Source: Amycolatopsis coloradensis (GTDB lineage Bacteria > Actinomycetota > Actinomycetes > Mycobacteriales > Pseudonocardiaceae). Taken from it: a stretch of DNA of 64,000 nt. Position numbers and translations under genes: made by a program. The notes below the pieces were generated by a model that made no database searches, was not told where the DNA came from, and was given only the letters and a program-made list of their open reading frames with translations. The stretch covers positions 912,132-976,131 of the forward strand of contig NZ_CP150484.1 in assembly GCF_037997115.1 (NCBI RefSeq), written 5' to 3'. Below are positions 25,213 through 33,256 of the stretch, piece by piece; the stretch's first letter is position 1, and each line of letters opens with the position of its first letter.

Positions 25213-26523
25213 GTGGCGGACGAGCGTGGACGGATCCGGCGATCGCTGGCGCGCGTGATCACCGACGACAACCTGGATCTGTACGTACTGGGCACCGTCG
25301 CACTGGTGTTCACCGTCCTGGGCGCGACCGGGATCTCGGACGTCAAAACGCTTTCGTCCGTGGTGACGGCGCTGCTGGCACTGCTCGCCTTCTCCCAGAT
25401 CCGCTCGCGAAGGCTGACCGAACAGGTCCGGAACTCCAACCGAGGCGGCCCGGCGTCGTTCTTCGAACCGGAGTTCCCCGCGGATCTCATCTCCCGGCGT
25501 GCGGCGGCGTTCGACATCCTGCTGATCGGCCATTCGATGACCAGGACCGTGCAGGGTATGCGCGGTGACATCCGCTCGATCCTCGAATCGGGCGGACGGA
25601 TCCGCGTACTGGTGCTGGATCCGACCGACGAAGAGCTCGTAGCCATCGCCGATCGCCGGATCTCCCAGAGCCTCGGGCAGGGGCGGCTGCGGCAGCGGAT
25701 CCTGGCGACCCTGGACGAGCTGACCTCCTTGAAGAGCAGGACCGGCGGCAGAGTGGAGATCCGGGTGTCGTCGCGGATCCCGTCCGCGGGTTTCAACTGT
25801 CTCGACGTCTCCGGCAAACGGGGGCTGATCTGCGTACAGCACTACGAATACCGGCCGAGCGGTGAAGCCGCACCGGTGTTCACAGTGGAACCGAAGGACG
25901 CGCCCTGGTACCGGCACTTCGCCGACGAGGCGGAACGGCTGTGGGGGGACGGCACGCCCTGGCCGCTGTCCCCCGCGGACCAGGTCGCGCGGGCGCGCCG
26001 CCCGGTGTTCAGCGAGGACTTCGGCCCCGCACTCGCCGAGGCGATCGACGGCACGAGCGAGCTCCTGGTCACCGGGATGGCCCGCAACACCCTGGTGAAC
26101 AACAGTTACGGCAAACTCGAAGAACGGTTGCGGGCCGGCGCCAAGATCCGGTTCGTGCTGATCGACCCGCATTCGCCCGCGATCGGCACCGCGGCCTCCC
26201 GCTACTACGCCGTGCGGTCTCCGGAAAGCGCGCGGGAGCGTGTCCGTCACACGCTGCGGGTGCTGGCCGAGCTGAAACGCTCGACCGGCGGCGACCTCAC
26301 GGTCCGGCTCGTCGCGCACCCCGTCGCCACGGGAGTCATCGTCACCGGCTCGGCACTGTTCGCCGAGTACTACACCTACCAGGCCGCGGGCGAGCCGAAG
26401 TTCGTGCTGCAGCCCGCGGACGGCGCGGCGTACCGGACCTTCCTCGGCGAGGCGGAGGCGTTGTGGAACAGCGCCGCACCGTACGACCTGACCGTGGGCG
26501 ACGTGGAGACGGCAGGCAGCTGA
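25213..26523 (+). CDS. Membrane protein with two tandem PLD-like (DUF5919-type) domains
   Basis: A 436-residue protein. Residues about 18-60 form two transmembrane helices (LDLYVLGTVALVFTVLGATG, then VVTALLALLAFSQI). Two similar cytoplasmic domains follow, roughly 75-255 and 265-430. Each has a strand plus G-x-S/A-x-x (LLIGHSMTRTV; LLVTGMARNTLV), a V-L-x-DP strand (IRVLVLDPTDEE; IRFVLIDPHSPA), a charged helix and a tail with Y-x-F-x-x-EAExLW. The pattern recalls DUF5919 and other phospholipase D-like folds; no HKD motif is seen. GTG 25213 has GAGGGGG upstream. Function unknown; a membrane sensor or effector is possible. Confidence 0.8.
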   Translation: MADERGRIRRSLARVITDDNLDLYVLGTVALVFTVLGATGISDVKTLSSVVTALLALLAFSQIRSRRLTEQVRNSNRGGPASFFEPEFPADLISRRAAAFDILLIGHSMTRTVQGMRGDIRSILESGGRIRVLVLDPTDEELVAIADRRISQSLGQGRLRQRILATLDELTSLKSRTGGRVEIRVSSRIPSAGFNCLDVSGKRGLICVQHYEYRPSGEAAPVFTVEPKDAPWYRHFADEAERLWGDGTPWPLSPADQVARARRPVFSEDFGPALAEAIDGTSELLVTGMARNTLVNNSYGKLEERLRAGAKIRFVLIDPHSPAIGTAASRYYAVRSPESARERVRHTLRVLAELKRSTGGDLTVRLVAHPVATGVIVTGSALFAEYYTYQAAGEPKFVLQPADGAAYRTFLGEAEALWNSAAPYDLTVGDVETAGS

Positions 26524-26606
26524 GCCGATAACGGTTCGGAAACGGCGGCCACTTCTCTCGATTCCACTCTCCTAGAGTGCCTTCTTTCGCGCCCAGGGGA
26601 GGGTTC

Positions 26607-26921
26607 GTGCACATCCACGCCAGACGCCGTTCCATCAGCTTCAGCGGCCGGACGATCACGATCAAGGCAGCGGTCAAAGGACTCAACGACAAGAAGCACA
26701 CGTTCACCGTCGAGAAGATCAGCGGTATCAAGAACATCCCGCCGACGGCGTTCAAGCCGGGAATGCTCATCTTCGACGTGAAGGGGGCGTCCAAGACGAT
26801 CGTCGAAGACGTGCCCATGTACGCCGACAAGGTCGACATGAACACCTTCACCTACGGCGGCATGAATTCCCAGCACGTGAAAGAGCTGGAGGCGGCCATC
26901 AGGAAGGCGATGAGCGGCTGA
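26607..26921 (+). CDS. Small DUF4429-like protein
   Basis: A 104-residue beta-rich protein beginning VHIHARRRSISFSGRTITIK and ending in an amphipathic helix (SQHVKELEAAIRKAMSG). The layout (two strands, a basic loop, KPGMLIFDVKG, then a terminal helix) resembles the PH-like DUF4429 domains of actinobacteria, but I am not sure. GTG 26607 is chosen over GTG 26577 because of GGGGAGGG just upstream. It follows the PLD-like gene by 83 bp on the same strand; the start region of the gap is AT-richer than the flanks and may hold a promoter. Confidence 0.7.
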   Translation: MHIHARRRSISFSGRTITIKAAVKGLNDKKHTFTVEKISGIKNIPPTAFKPGMLIFDVKGASKTIVEDVPMYADKVDMNTFTYGGMNSQHVKELEAAIRKAMSG

Positions 26922-26986
26922 CCGGGTCACTCGGCGGCACCTTTGCCGTACGTGAAGGCGCCGTTGACCCTGACCGTCCTCGCCGG

Positions 26987-28174
26987 TCACGTCCTCTTCG
27001 ACTTGCGGTTCAGGAACGCAGATGCCCCGAAACCGTGCGCGGCGACGCTCAGCAGCACGGTCACCGCCATGACGCTCAACGCGACGTCCGCCGCGTCCCC
27101 GTCGAGTGAGTTGAAAGCGAGCAGGCCGAACACGATCGACGCCGCGCCGCGCGGGGCCAGCAGGCCGATGGTCATCCGGTCCCGCCACCGGAAGTCCGTC
27201 CGCAGCAAGGTGAGCAGCACCGGGATCAGCCGCGCGACGGTCAGCGCGACGACACTGACGAGCACGATGCCCCAAGTGAGGCCGAAGGACAGCACCAGCA
27301 CCGCGGTACTGCCGAAGACGAACCACATGAGCAGCCCGCACAGCGAACTGACGTCCTCGGCGAGCCCGACTTCGTCTTCGCCGGGGTGCCGCGCGGTCTT
27401 GTAGGCGATCCCGCAGATGAACGCCGCGACGAAGCCGTTGCCGCCGATCGCGACGGCGGCGGTGTAGGTCAGCAGCGGCAGGGCGACGGCCGCGACCCGC
27501 GCGGAATGCCGGGTCGACCAGCCGTGCTTGGCCGTCACGTTCATCGCCACCGCGGCCACCGCACCGATGACGGAGCCCGCCAGCACGGCCAGCAACGCCG
27601 CCGGGATCGCGGTCTGCAGCGCCTCGCCCGGCGTGTTCGCCTGGTGGTGGCTCCCCGCGAGGGTGAGCGCGAAGATGAACACCGGGGCGACGACGCCGTC
27701 GTTGTAGCCGCTCTCGACGTTCAGCAGGTGCCGCACGCGTTCGGGCACCCGGACGTCGTGCACCACGGACGTCGCCGGGGCGAAATCCGTCGGGGCGATG
27801 ATGCAGGCGATCAGCAGGACCGCCGCCCAGCCGAGGCCCGGCAGCGCCAGCAGGCCGACACCCAGGACGATCAGGATCGTCAGCGGCAGCGCGATCAGCA
27901 GCAGCCGCACCGCGGTCTTGGCGTCGTGACCGAGATAGCCGCCCTTGACCGCGGTGGCGTCCACGAACAACAGCAGCGCGAGGATCAGTTCCGCCGCGTT
28001 GAGCGCGATCTCGGTGTTGAGCCCGTTGCCGAGATCGTTGCGGGTGCTGAACCCGATCGCCAGCCCGGCCGCCACCATCGCCATCGGCGCGGTGATCTGC
28101 CACCGTTCCAGCCTGGCCGCCGTCATCGTCCAAGCCAGCACGACGACCGCGCCGACGAGCACGCTCTGAATCAT
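26987..28174 (-). CDS. Cation:proton antiporter (CPA1 type)
   Basis: A 395-residue membrane protein with about twelve helices. The CPA hallmarks are IIAPTDFAPATSVVHDV and LNVESGYNDGVVAPVF, holding the ion-binding acidic residues; a later segment reads LLAPRGAASIVFGLLAF. It differs in sequence from the antiporter at 11405. It probably exchanges Na+, K+ or Ca2+ for protons. The GGGGAG sequence before the ATG is good. It follows the secDF gene on the same strand but is separated from it by a strong hairpin. Confidence 0.88.
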   Translation of the reverse strand: MIQSVLVGAVVVLAWTMTAARLERWQITAPMAMVAAGLAIGFSTRNDLGNGLNTEIALNAAELILALLLFVDATAVKGGYLGHDAKTAVRLLLIALPLTILIVLGVGLLALPGLGWAAVLLIACIIAPTDFAPATSVVHDVRVPERVRHLLNVESGYNDGVVAPVFIFALTLAGSHHQANTPGEALQTAIPAALLAVLAGSVIGAVAAVAMNVTAKHGWSTRHSARVAAVALPLLTYTAAVAIGGNGFVAAFICGIAYKTARHPGEDEVGLAEDVSSLCGLLMWFVFGSTAVLVLSFGLTWGIVLVSVVALTVARLIPVLLTLLRTDFRWRDRMTIGLLAPRGAASIVFGLLAFNSLDGDAADVALSVMAVTVLLSVAAHGFGASAFLNRKSKRT

Positions 28175-28184
28175 CTCCCCGCCC

Positions 28185-28221
28185 CTCGTTCCCGGTGGAC
28201 TCCCCTGCCACCGGGAACGAG
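28185..28221 (-). terminator. Hairpin terminator downstream of secDF
   Basis: CTCGTTCCCGGTGG (28185-28198) pairs perfectly over 14 bp with 28208-28221 around a 9-nt loop. It lies after the end of secDF and just before the antiporter start. Confidence 0.75.
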
Positions 28222-28265
28222 CTTAGAGGCCGGGCCGCGTGCGGCGGTCCACAAAGGAACGTCGA

Positions 28266-30545
28266 TCACACCACCGCGCCGTTGTCGTCCCGCTGTCGTG
28301 CGGGCGACGCCTTCCGGACGGGACGTCCGGCCCCGGGCCACCGCTTGTCGAGCAGGATCGCGACGGGACCGGCAGTGGCCACTGTGGACACTGTGCCCGC
28401 GACGAGACCGAGCAGGAGCGCGAGGGCGAAGTCGGCCAGCGACCCGTCCCCGAGGAACAGCAGCGCCCCGAGGACGAACAGCACCCCGATCCCGGTGTTG
28501 ATCGTCCGCGGCAGCGTCTGCAGGACCGCCGTGCCGACGACCCGTGAGAACGGCTCCTTACGGCGTTGCCCCCGTACCTCCCGCACCCGGTCGAAGACCA
28601 CCACCGAGTCGTTGACCGAGTAGCCGATCACCGTCAGCAGGGCGGCGAGGAAGACACCGTCCATGGACTTGCCCAGCCAGGCGAAGATCCCGAGGATGAT
28701 CAGGACGTCCTGCCCGAGCGCGGCCACCGTGGCCACGCCGAGCCGCCAGTCGAACCGCACCGCCAGGTAGATCAGCTGCGCCAGCACCGCGAGGCCGAGC
28801 GCGATCACCGCCTTGGTGCGCAGTTCGGCGCCGAGGCTCGGGCCGATCTGCTCGTCGCGGATCTCGGTGGCGTCGCCCGCGACCCGGGCGACGGCGGCCC
28901 GGATCCGTTCGGTGGCGTCCTCGTCGATCGGCTCGGTGCGGACGGAGATGTCCTTCTCCCCGGACGTCTGCACGATGGCGCGGGGGAATCCGGCGTCGGA
29001 GACCGCGTCCCGGACCCGCTCGACGTCGGCGGGCGCCGAGGTGCTGTATTCGATGACCCTGCCACCGGTGAACTCGACGCCGAGGTTCGGTCCCGCCACG
29101 AACAGTCCCGCGATCGCGGCGATGACGACCGCTCCCGCGACCACCAGCCAGCGCCGGGGTTTCCCGAGGAACCCGGGATCAAGGCGGTTCACCCACCGCC
29201 GGACCCGGCCCTCGTGGGCGAGGCCGGACAGCCGTGATTTGCGCGCGACCACGCCCCGCATCGTGAGATGCAGCAGCAAACGCGTGAGCACGAGCGAGAT
29301 GAACAACGCCACGACGACACCGATGGACAGCGTCACCCCGAATCCGCGTACCGGGCCGGACGCCAGCCAGAACAGCAGCCCCGCGGCGAGCAGGGTGGTC
29401 ACATTCGAATCGACGATCGCCGACAGCGCCCCGCTGAACCCGCGGCTGACCGACCGCGGCAGCGAACCTCCCCGTTTGACGGAGTGTTCTTCTCTCGCCC
29501 TTTCGAAGACGAGCACGGTCGCGTCGACGGCCATGCCGATCGCCAGGACGAACCCCGCGAGACCCGGCAAGGTCAGTGTCGCGCCGACGGCGAGCAGCGC
29601 GGCGTAGGACACGGCGGCGTACGCCACCAGCGCGCCCACGGCGATCAGCCCGGCCAGGCGATACACCGCGAGGAGGAACAGCGCGGTCAGCGCCAGGCCG
29701 ATCACGGCGGCACGGGCACTGGCGTCGATGGCGGCCGCGCCGAGCGTCGGCCCGACGGTCCGCTGCTCGATGATCTCGACCGGTGTCGGCAGCGCACCGG
29801 CGTTGATCAGCAGCGCCAGATCCTTGGCTTCGGCGGGTGAGAACTGCCCGGTGATCTGCGTGCTCCCGCCGACGATCCCGACCCCGCAGGCGACCTGCGG
29901 GCTCACCTGGGGCGACGAGATCACCTTGTCGTCGAGCGCGATCGCCACCCGGCGGGCGGGATCACCCGGCGGCGAGCAGGCGGCCTGCCCGGTCAGCCGC
30001 TCCCAGGCACGGCCGCTGTCCCCTTTGAAGTCGACCGAAACGAGCCATCCGCCGCCGCCCTGCGAATCGATCGACGAGAGCGCCTCGTCGACGCCTTCAC
30101 CGGTCAGCGCGGCGGGTCCCAGCGTGATCGGCTGCCCGCTCTCGTCGGTGAGGACGCGGGAGTCGCCGGGGGCGGCGCCCGCGGCGAGCACGGGATGGAA
30201 GGACAGTTGCGCGGTGCGGCCGATCACCTCGACGGCCTCGCGCGGATCCCGCACGCCGGGCAGTTCGACGATGATCCGGTTGTCGCCGGAGCGGGCCAGC
30301 ATCGGCTCGGCGACACCCAGTGCGTCGACCCGGCGGCGCAGCACCTCGAGCGTCCGGTCGGTGGTCTGGGCGTCGGCGGTGACGGTGGGCGAATCCTTGG
30401 TCTCCAGCACGATCTGCGTGCCACCACGCAGATCGAGCCCCAGGCGCGGGGCGGTGGTCAGCAACAGGTACACGGTCGCGGCGAGGACGACCAGCGAGAC
30501 GACGGCTCGCCCGGTCATGCCTCGCCGCGCGGTTTCGCGCGGCAC
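28266..30545 (-). CDS. secDF: Fused protein translocase SecDF
   Basis: A 759-residue RND-type membrane protein that joins SecD and SecF. The SecD half shows the first helix, then LGLDLRGGTQIVLET, LEVLRRRVDALGVAEP, and the block AVYRLAGLIAVGALVAYAAVSYAALL up to GFVLAIGMAVDATVLVFERAREE. The SecF half begins near FLGKPRRWLVVAG with NLGVEFTGGRVIEY and ends with GYSVNDSVVVFDRVREVRG. SecDF uses proton flow to pull preproteins out of the Sec channel. GTG 30545 has GAGGAG upstream. Actinobacteria usually keep secD and secF separate next to yajC, so this fused copy away from yajC is probably a second set. Confidence 0.92.
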   Translation of the reverse strand: MPRETARRGMTGRAVVSLVVLAATVYLLLTTAPRLGLDLRGGTQIVLETKDSPTVTADAQTTDRTLEVLRRRVDALGVAEPMLARSGDNRIIVELPGVRDPREAVEVIGRTAQLSFHPVLAAGAAPGDSRVLTDESGQPITLGPAALTGEGVDEALSSIDSQGGGGWLVSVDFKGDSGRAWERLTGQAACSPPGDPARRVAIALDDKVISSPQVSPQVACGVGIVGGSTQITGQFSPAEAKDLALLINAGALPTPVEIIEQRTVGPTLGAAAIDASARAAVIGLALTALFLLAVYRLAGLIAVGALVAYAAVSYAALLAVGATLTLPGLAGFVLAIGMAVDATVLVFERAREEHSVKRGGSLPRSVSRGFSGALSAIVDSNVTTLLAAGLLFWLASGPVRGFGVTLSIGVVVALFISLVLTRLLLHLTMRGVVARKSRLSGLAHEGRVRRWVNRLDPGFLGKPRRWLVVAGAVVIAAIAGLFVAGPNLGVEFTGGRVIEYSTSAPADVERVRDAVSDAGFPRAIVQTSGEKDISVRTEPIDEDATERIRAAVARVAGDATEIRDEQIGPSLGAELRTKAVIALGLAVLAQLIYLAVRFDWRLGVATVAALGQDVLIILGIFAWLGKSMDGVFLAALLTVIGYSVNDSVVVFDRVREVRGQRRKEPFSRVVGTAVLQTLPRTINTGIGVLFVLGALLFLGDGSLADFALALLLGLVAGTVSTVATAGPVAILLDKRWPGAGRPVRKASPARQRDDNGAVV

Positions 30546-30604
30546 GAAGTCTTCTCCTCAAGGGGTTTCCCGGTTCGGGCACGCGGACCGCGCGCCCGGC
30601 AGCT

Positions 30605-30988
30605 TCAGACGGCTGCCGGGAAAGGAGGAGCGCGATCCCCCAGCGCGAGGCGGTTCGCCGCGCGCGAGGGAGGGGTGACGTCGTCGTGGAGCTCGCTGAG
30701 GCGGAGCAGTGTCGTGGACGCCGGCCCGTGCGGGACGGTGCCGAAGAGAGGCAGGTCACCGTGACCGTGCACACCCAGCAGGGCGGGTTCGGCGGCGAGC
30801 CTGCCCGCGGCGCGCACCGGCGCGACGGCCTTGGAGGCCGAGGAGCCGACCGTCGCGCGCGGCTCGTCCGCCGAAGCGGAACCGCCCGTGTGGAGCGCGA
30901 AGAGCAGGCCGAGCGCGGTCAGCACGGCGGCGAGCAGCGCCGGTACGGCCTGCCTGGCCGTCCGGTACCTCCCGTTCTCCACCGTCAT
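30605..30988 (-). CDS. Small membrane-anchored hypothetical protein upstream of secDF
   Basis: A 127-residue protein that I do not recognise. It has a basic N-terminus (MTVENGRYRTARQ), one hydrophobic helix (AVPALLAAVLTALGLLFALH) and an A-D cleavage-like site in SASADEPR, followed by an exported tail rich in Ala and Pro with a LLGVHGHGDLPLFG patch. The ATG has GGGAG upstream. It ends 59 bp before the secDF start codon on the same strand, so the two may share an mRNA. A link with export is only suggested by position. Confidence 0.65.
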   Translation of the reverse strand: MTVENGRYRTARQAVPALLAAVLTALGLLFALHTGGSASADEPRATVGSSASKAVAPVRAAGRLAAEPALLGVHGHGDLPLFGTVPHGPASTTLLRLSELHDDVTPPSRAANRLALGDRAPPFPAAV

Positions 30989-31016
30989 CGACACACTCCC
31001 GGGTCTCGCCGACACC

Positions 31017-31637
31017 CTACTGGGATCCGGCCCGCCGCCACAGGCGCGTGATCCCGGCGCGGACGCGGTCCTCCCCCAGTTCCGGCAACAACGCGGTCAG
31101 ATGCTCGGCCGCGAGCGGGGCCAGCAGGGCGTGCGCGGCGTGCTCGGGGTCGGGCGTGCCGTCGAGCAGGAGCGCGACGTGCCGGTGCCAGAACCGGTAG
31201 GCCCCGATGCGGTAGCGCGCCCCCGGCGCGGCGGTCTCCGACATCCGCACCAGCGGCAGGTGTTCGAGTACGTAGCCGACGTACGCGTCGGCGAAGGCGA
31301 CGAGCCGTTCGACCGGCGGCGCGCCGGGGCCGAGCGGGGGCGGGCCGTGCAGGATCCCCTCCTGGAGCAGGCGTTCCCGCGCGTCCAGCAAGGCGACGGC
31401 CAGCCCCGCCTTGTCACCGAAGCGGCGGAAAAGCGTGCCCTTGCCCACCCCGGCGGCCGCCGCCACCTGATCCATCGACACCGCTTCGACGCCGTGCTCG
31501 GCGAACAGTGCCGCCGCCGCGTCCAGGATCGCGGCCCGGTTGCGGGCGGCGTCGGCGCGTTCCTTGGGCGGCGGTGTGCGGAGGAGTTCCAGCGAGGTTG
31601 CAGAAGCGGACTGCGGTCCGTTATGGTCGTGAGGCAC
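31017..31637 (-). CDS. TetR-family transcriptional regulator
   Basis: A 206-residue TetR protein. The HTH lies at about residues 32-78 (RAAILDAAAALFAEHGVEAVSMDQVAAAAGVGKGTLFRRFGDK). The C-terminal domain contains a helix LVAFADAYVGYVLEHLPLVRMSE. The start codon GTG 31637 lies 3 bp from a perfect 14-bp palindrome shared with the divergent rhodanese gene, which is its probable target. No ribosome-binding sequence is evident, so a leaderless transcript is likely. Confidence 0.88.
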   Translation of the reverse strand: MPHDHNGPQSASATSLELLRTPPPKERADAARNRAAILDAAAALFAEHGVEAVSMDQVAAAAGVGKGTLFRRFGDKAGLAVALLDARERLLQEGILHGPPPLGPGAPPVERLVAFADAYVGYVLEHLPLVRMSETAAPGARYRIGAYRFWHRHVALLLDGTPDPEHAAHALLAPLAAEHLTALLPELGEDRVRAGITRLWRRAGSQ

Positions 31638-31640
31638 ATC

Positions 31641-31654
31641 CGGACTATAGTCCG
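31641..31654. promoter_or_regulatory. Perfect 14-bp palindrome, TetR operator
   Basis: CGGACTATAGTCCG is fully self-complementary and sits between the divergent TetR and rhodanese genes, 20 bp before the rhodanese ATG and next to the TetR start codon. Confidence 0.75.
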
Positions 31655-31673
31655 ATTAACTGGAGGTAGCGAC

Positions 31674-32003
31674 ATGACCGCACTCATCACCCGTGACGAA
31701 CTGAAGGCCGCGATCGACGCGAAGACCGTGACGGTGGTCGACGCACTGGGTGGCGAGTACTACGCCCAGCAGCATCTGCCCGGCGCCGTGCCCCTGGTCC
31801 TCGCCGACGTCGACGCGCACGCCGCGACCGTGCTGCCCGATCGCGGCGCCGCCATCGTCACCTACTGCTCGAACCCCGGCTGCCCGAACAGCGGCCAGGT
31901 CGCCGACCGGCTCACCGCCCTCGGCTACACCGACGTCCGCAAGTACCGGGAGGGCATCGAGGACTGGGCCGGCGCGGGCCTGCCCCTCGAGTCTCAGTCC
32001 TGA
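31674..32003 (+). CDS. Rhodanese-like domain protein
   Basis: A 109-residue single-domain rhodanese. It opens with ITRDELKAAIDAKTVTVVDALGGEYYAQQHLPGAVPL, the standard CH2A motif region, and has the active-site loop IVTYCSNPGCPNSGQVADRL with two cysteines, the first being the catalytic one. It ends with the YREGIEDWAGAGLPLE helix typical of the family. It may carry persulphide sulphur. TGGAGG lies 7 nt before the ATG. Control by the divergent TetR is likely from the shared palindrome. Its stop overlaps the convergent next gene by 10 bp. Confidence 0.9.
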   Translation: MTALITRDELKAAIDAKTVTVVDALGGEYYAQQHLPGAVPLVLADVDAHAATVLPDRGAAIVTYCSNPGCPNSGQVADRLTALGYTDVRKYREGIEDWAGAGLPLESQS

Positions 32004-32644
32004 GAAAGGACACGCTTCCGCAGGATCGGGACCCCATCGCCGTCGAGTTCGGCGAGGTGGGCCGCCCGTCCGGTCATGGCCATGATCAGCGCCAAGGTCG
32101 GCCCCGAGACGAGCGAACCGGTCCCGGCGGTGAAGGGACCATCGGTGGCTTGCAGCCGCAGCCCGCCGATGCGTCCCTTCGCCATCACCACCAGATCCGA
32201 ACCCCGGTAGTACTCGGCCAGCGCGGTGAGGACGTCGATCGGGTGATCGCGGCGGATGTCGAGCGGACGACGGATGTCCTCGCCGTGCACGATCGTCTCG
32301 CCGAGCATCGCCATCTTCGGCAAGGGCGGTTTCGTCGTGCTGGTGACGACGCCGCGGAACCTCGCCAGCGTCTCGGCGCCGTCGTCCCCCATCTGCTCGG
32401 CCAGCCGCATGGCGACCTGCTTGTCGAAATCCCACCGGCAGCGGATCACGCCCGCCATCCACCGCAGCGGGGTGAGGCTCGCGGCCGAAGTGACATGCGC
32501 GAGCACTTCACGCACCGTCAGCCCCGCGCACAGCGACGGTGTCCTCCACTGCTCCTCGGTGAGCTCCGCCAGGTCGTTCGCCAGCGCCGCCCGCTCGGCG
32601 TGGATCAGCGGCCAGATCTCGGTCTTCGTTCCTGAATCCGTCAT
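31994..32644 (-). CDS. Maleylpyruvate isomerase family (mycothiol-dependent type) protein
   Basis: A 216-residue protein of the actinobacterial maleylpyruvate-isomerase-like family. The helical N-terminus IHAERAALANDLAELTEEQWRTPSLCAGLTVREVLAHVT has the first histidine of the DinB-like metal site; HGEDIRRPLDIRR holds another. The C-terminal part (LRLQATDGPFTAGTGSLVSGP, AELDGDGV) is the usual second domain. Members may use mycothiol as thiol cofactor. AAAGGA lies before the ATG. It is convergent with the rhodanese gene. Confidence 0.88.
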   Translation of the reverse strand: MTDSGTKTEIWPLIHAERAALANDLAELTEEQWRTPSLCAGLTVREVLAHVTSAASLTPLRWMAGVIRCRWDFDKQVAMRLAEQMGDDGAETLARFRGVVTSTTKPPLPKMAMLGETIVHGEDIRRPLDIRRDHPIDVLTALAEYYRGSDLVVMAKGRIGGLRLQATDGPFTAGTGSLVSGPTLALIMAMTGRAAHLAELDGDGVPILRKRVLSQD

Positions 32645-32747
32645 CCGGAGTCCTTTCCCGTGGTCGTCTGGTGGTGAGACTCCCGACGCGGCCCGGAATC
32701 ATCGGTACCTTGGAGGCGATTTCCTTGGTGGACGAGAGAGGGGACCG

Positions 32748-33161
32748 ATGATCCAGCGCTGGAATCCGGAGACCGTGGCGGCGCCGATCGGCCCGTACAG
32801 CCATCTCGTCCGCGTTCCCGCCGATCACGAACTCGTCGTCGTGTCCGGCCAGATCGGCGTCGGGCCCGACGGCGAACTCGCCGGGCCCGACGCCGAGTCC
32901 CAGACCCGGGCGTTGCTCGCCAACCTCGAACGGCTTCTCGAAGCCGCGGGCGCCGGACCGGAACATCTGGTCAAGGTGTTCAGCATGCTTTCCGGCACCG
33001 AGCACCTCGCCGGGTTCCGCGCCGCGATGCGCGAGACCTTTACCCGCTGGTACCCGGAAGCGGACTGGCCCGCTCAGTCGCTGATCGTGGTGGCGGCACT
33101 GGCGAAGCCGGAACTGGTCGTCGAGGTCGAAGCGCTGATCGCGGTGCCGAAGACCGCCTAG
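32748..33161 (+). CDS. RidA/YjgF/YER057c family protein
   Basis: A 137-residue protein of the Rid family, which deaminates reactive enamines and imines. It contains APIGPYSHLV, VVVSGQIGVGPDGEL, ESQTRALLANLERLLEAAG and the C-terminal WPAQSLIVVAALAKPELVVEVEALI; the arginine found in RidA proper (in a PARS-type block) is replaced by a Q in PAQS, so it is a more distant subfamily. GAGAGAGGGG precedes the ATG at 32748. Its stop codon is part of a large symmetrical hairpin shared with the next, convergent gene. Confidence 0.87.
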   Translation: MIQRWNPETVAAPIGPYSHLVRVPADHELVVVSGQIGVGPDGELAGPDAESQTRALLANLERLLEAAGAGPEHLVKVFSMLSGTEHLAGFRAAMRETFTRWYPEADWPAQSLIVVAALAKPELVVEVEALIAVPKTA

Positions 33162-33256
33162 TGTCGCGTGACCCCGCTGCCTTGCGTCCGCTGCGATCCA
33201 CGCGGCAAGGCGCGTGGATCGCAGCGGCGTAGGGCGAGCAGGTCACGCGACGCTAG
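33158..33256. terminator. Nested symmetrical hairpin enclosing the stop codons of two convergent genes
   Basis: The outer arms begin and end with the TAG stops of ridA-like (33159-33161) and the DUF11 gene (33253-33255): CTAGTGTCGCGTGACC pairs with 33241-33256 with one mismatch. Inside, 33188-33204 pairs perfectly over 17 bp with 33211-33227 around loop GCAAGG. A bidirectional terminator is the obvious role. Confidence 0.85.
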
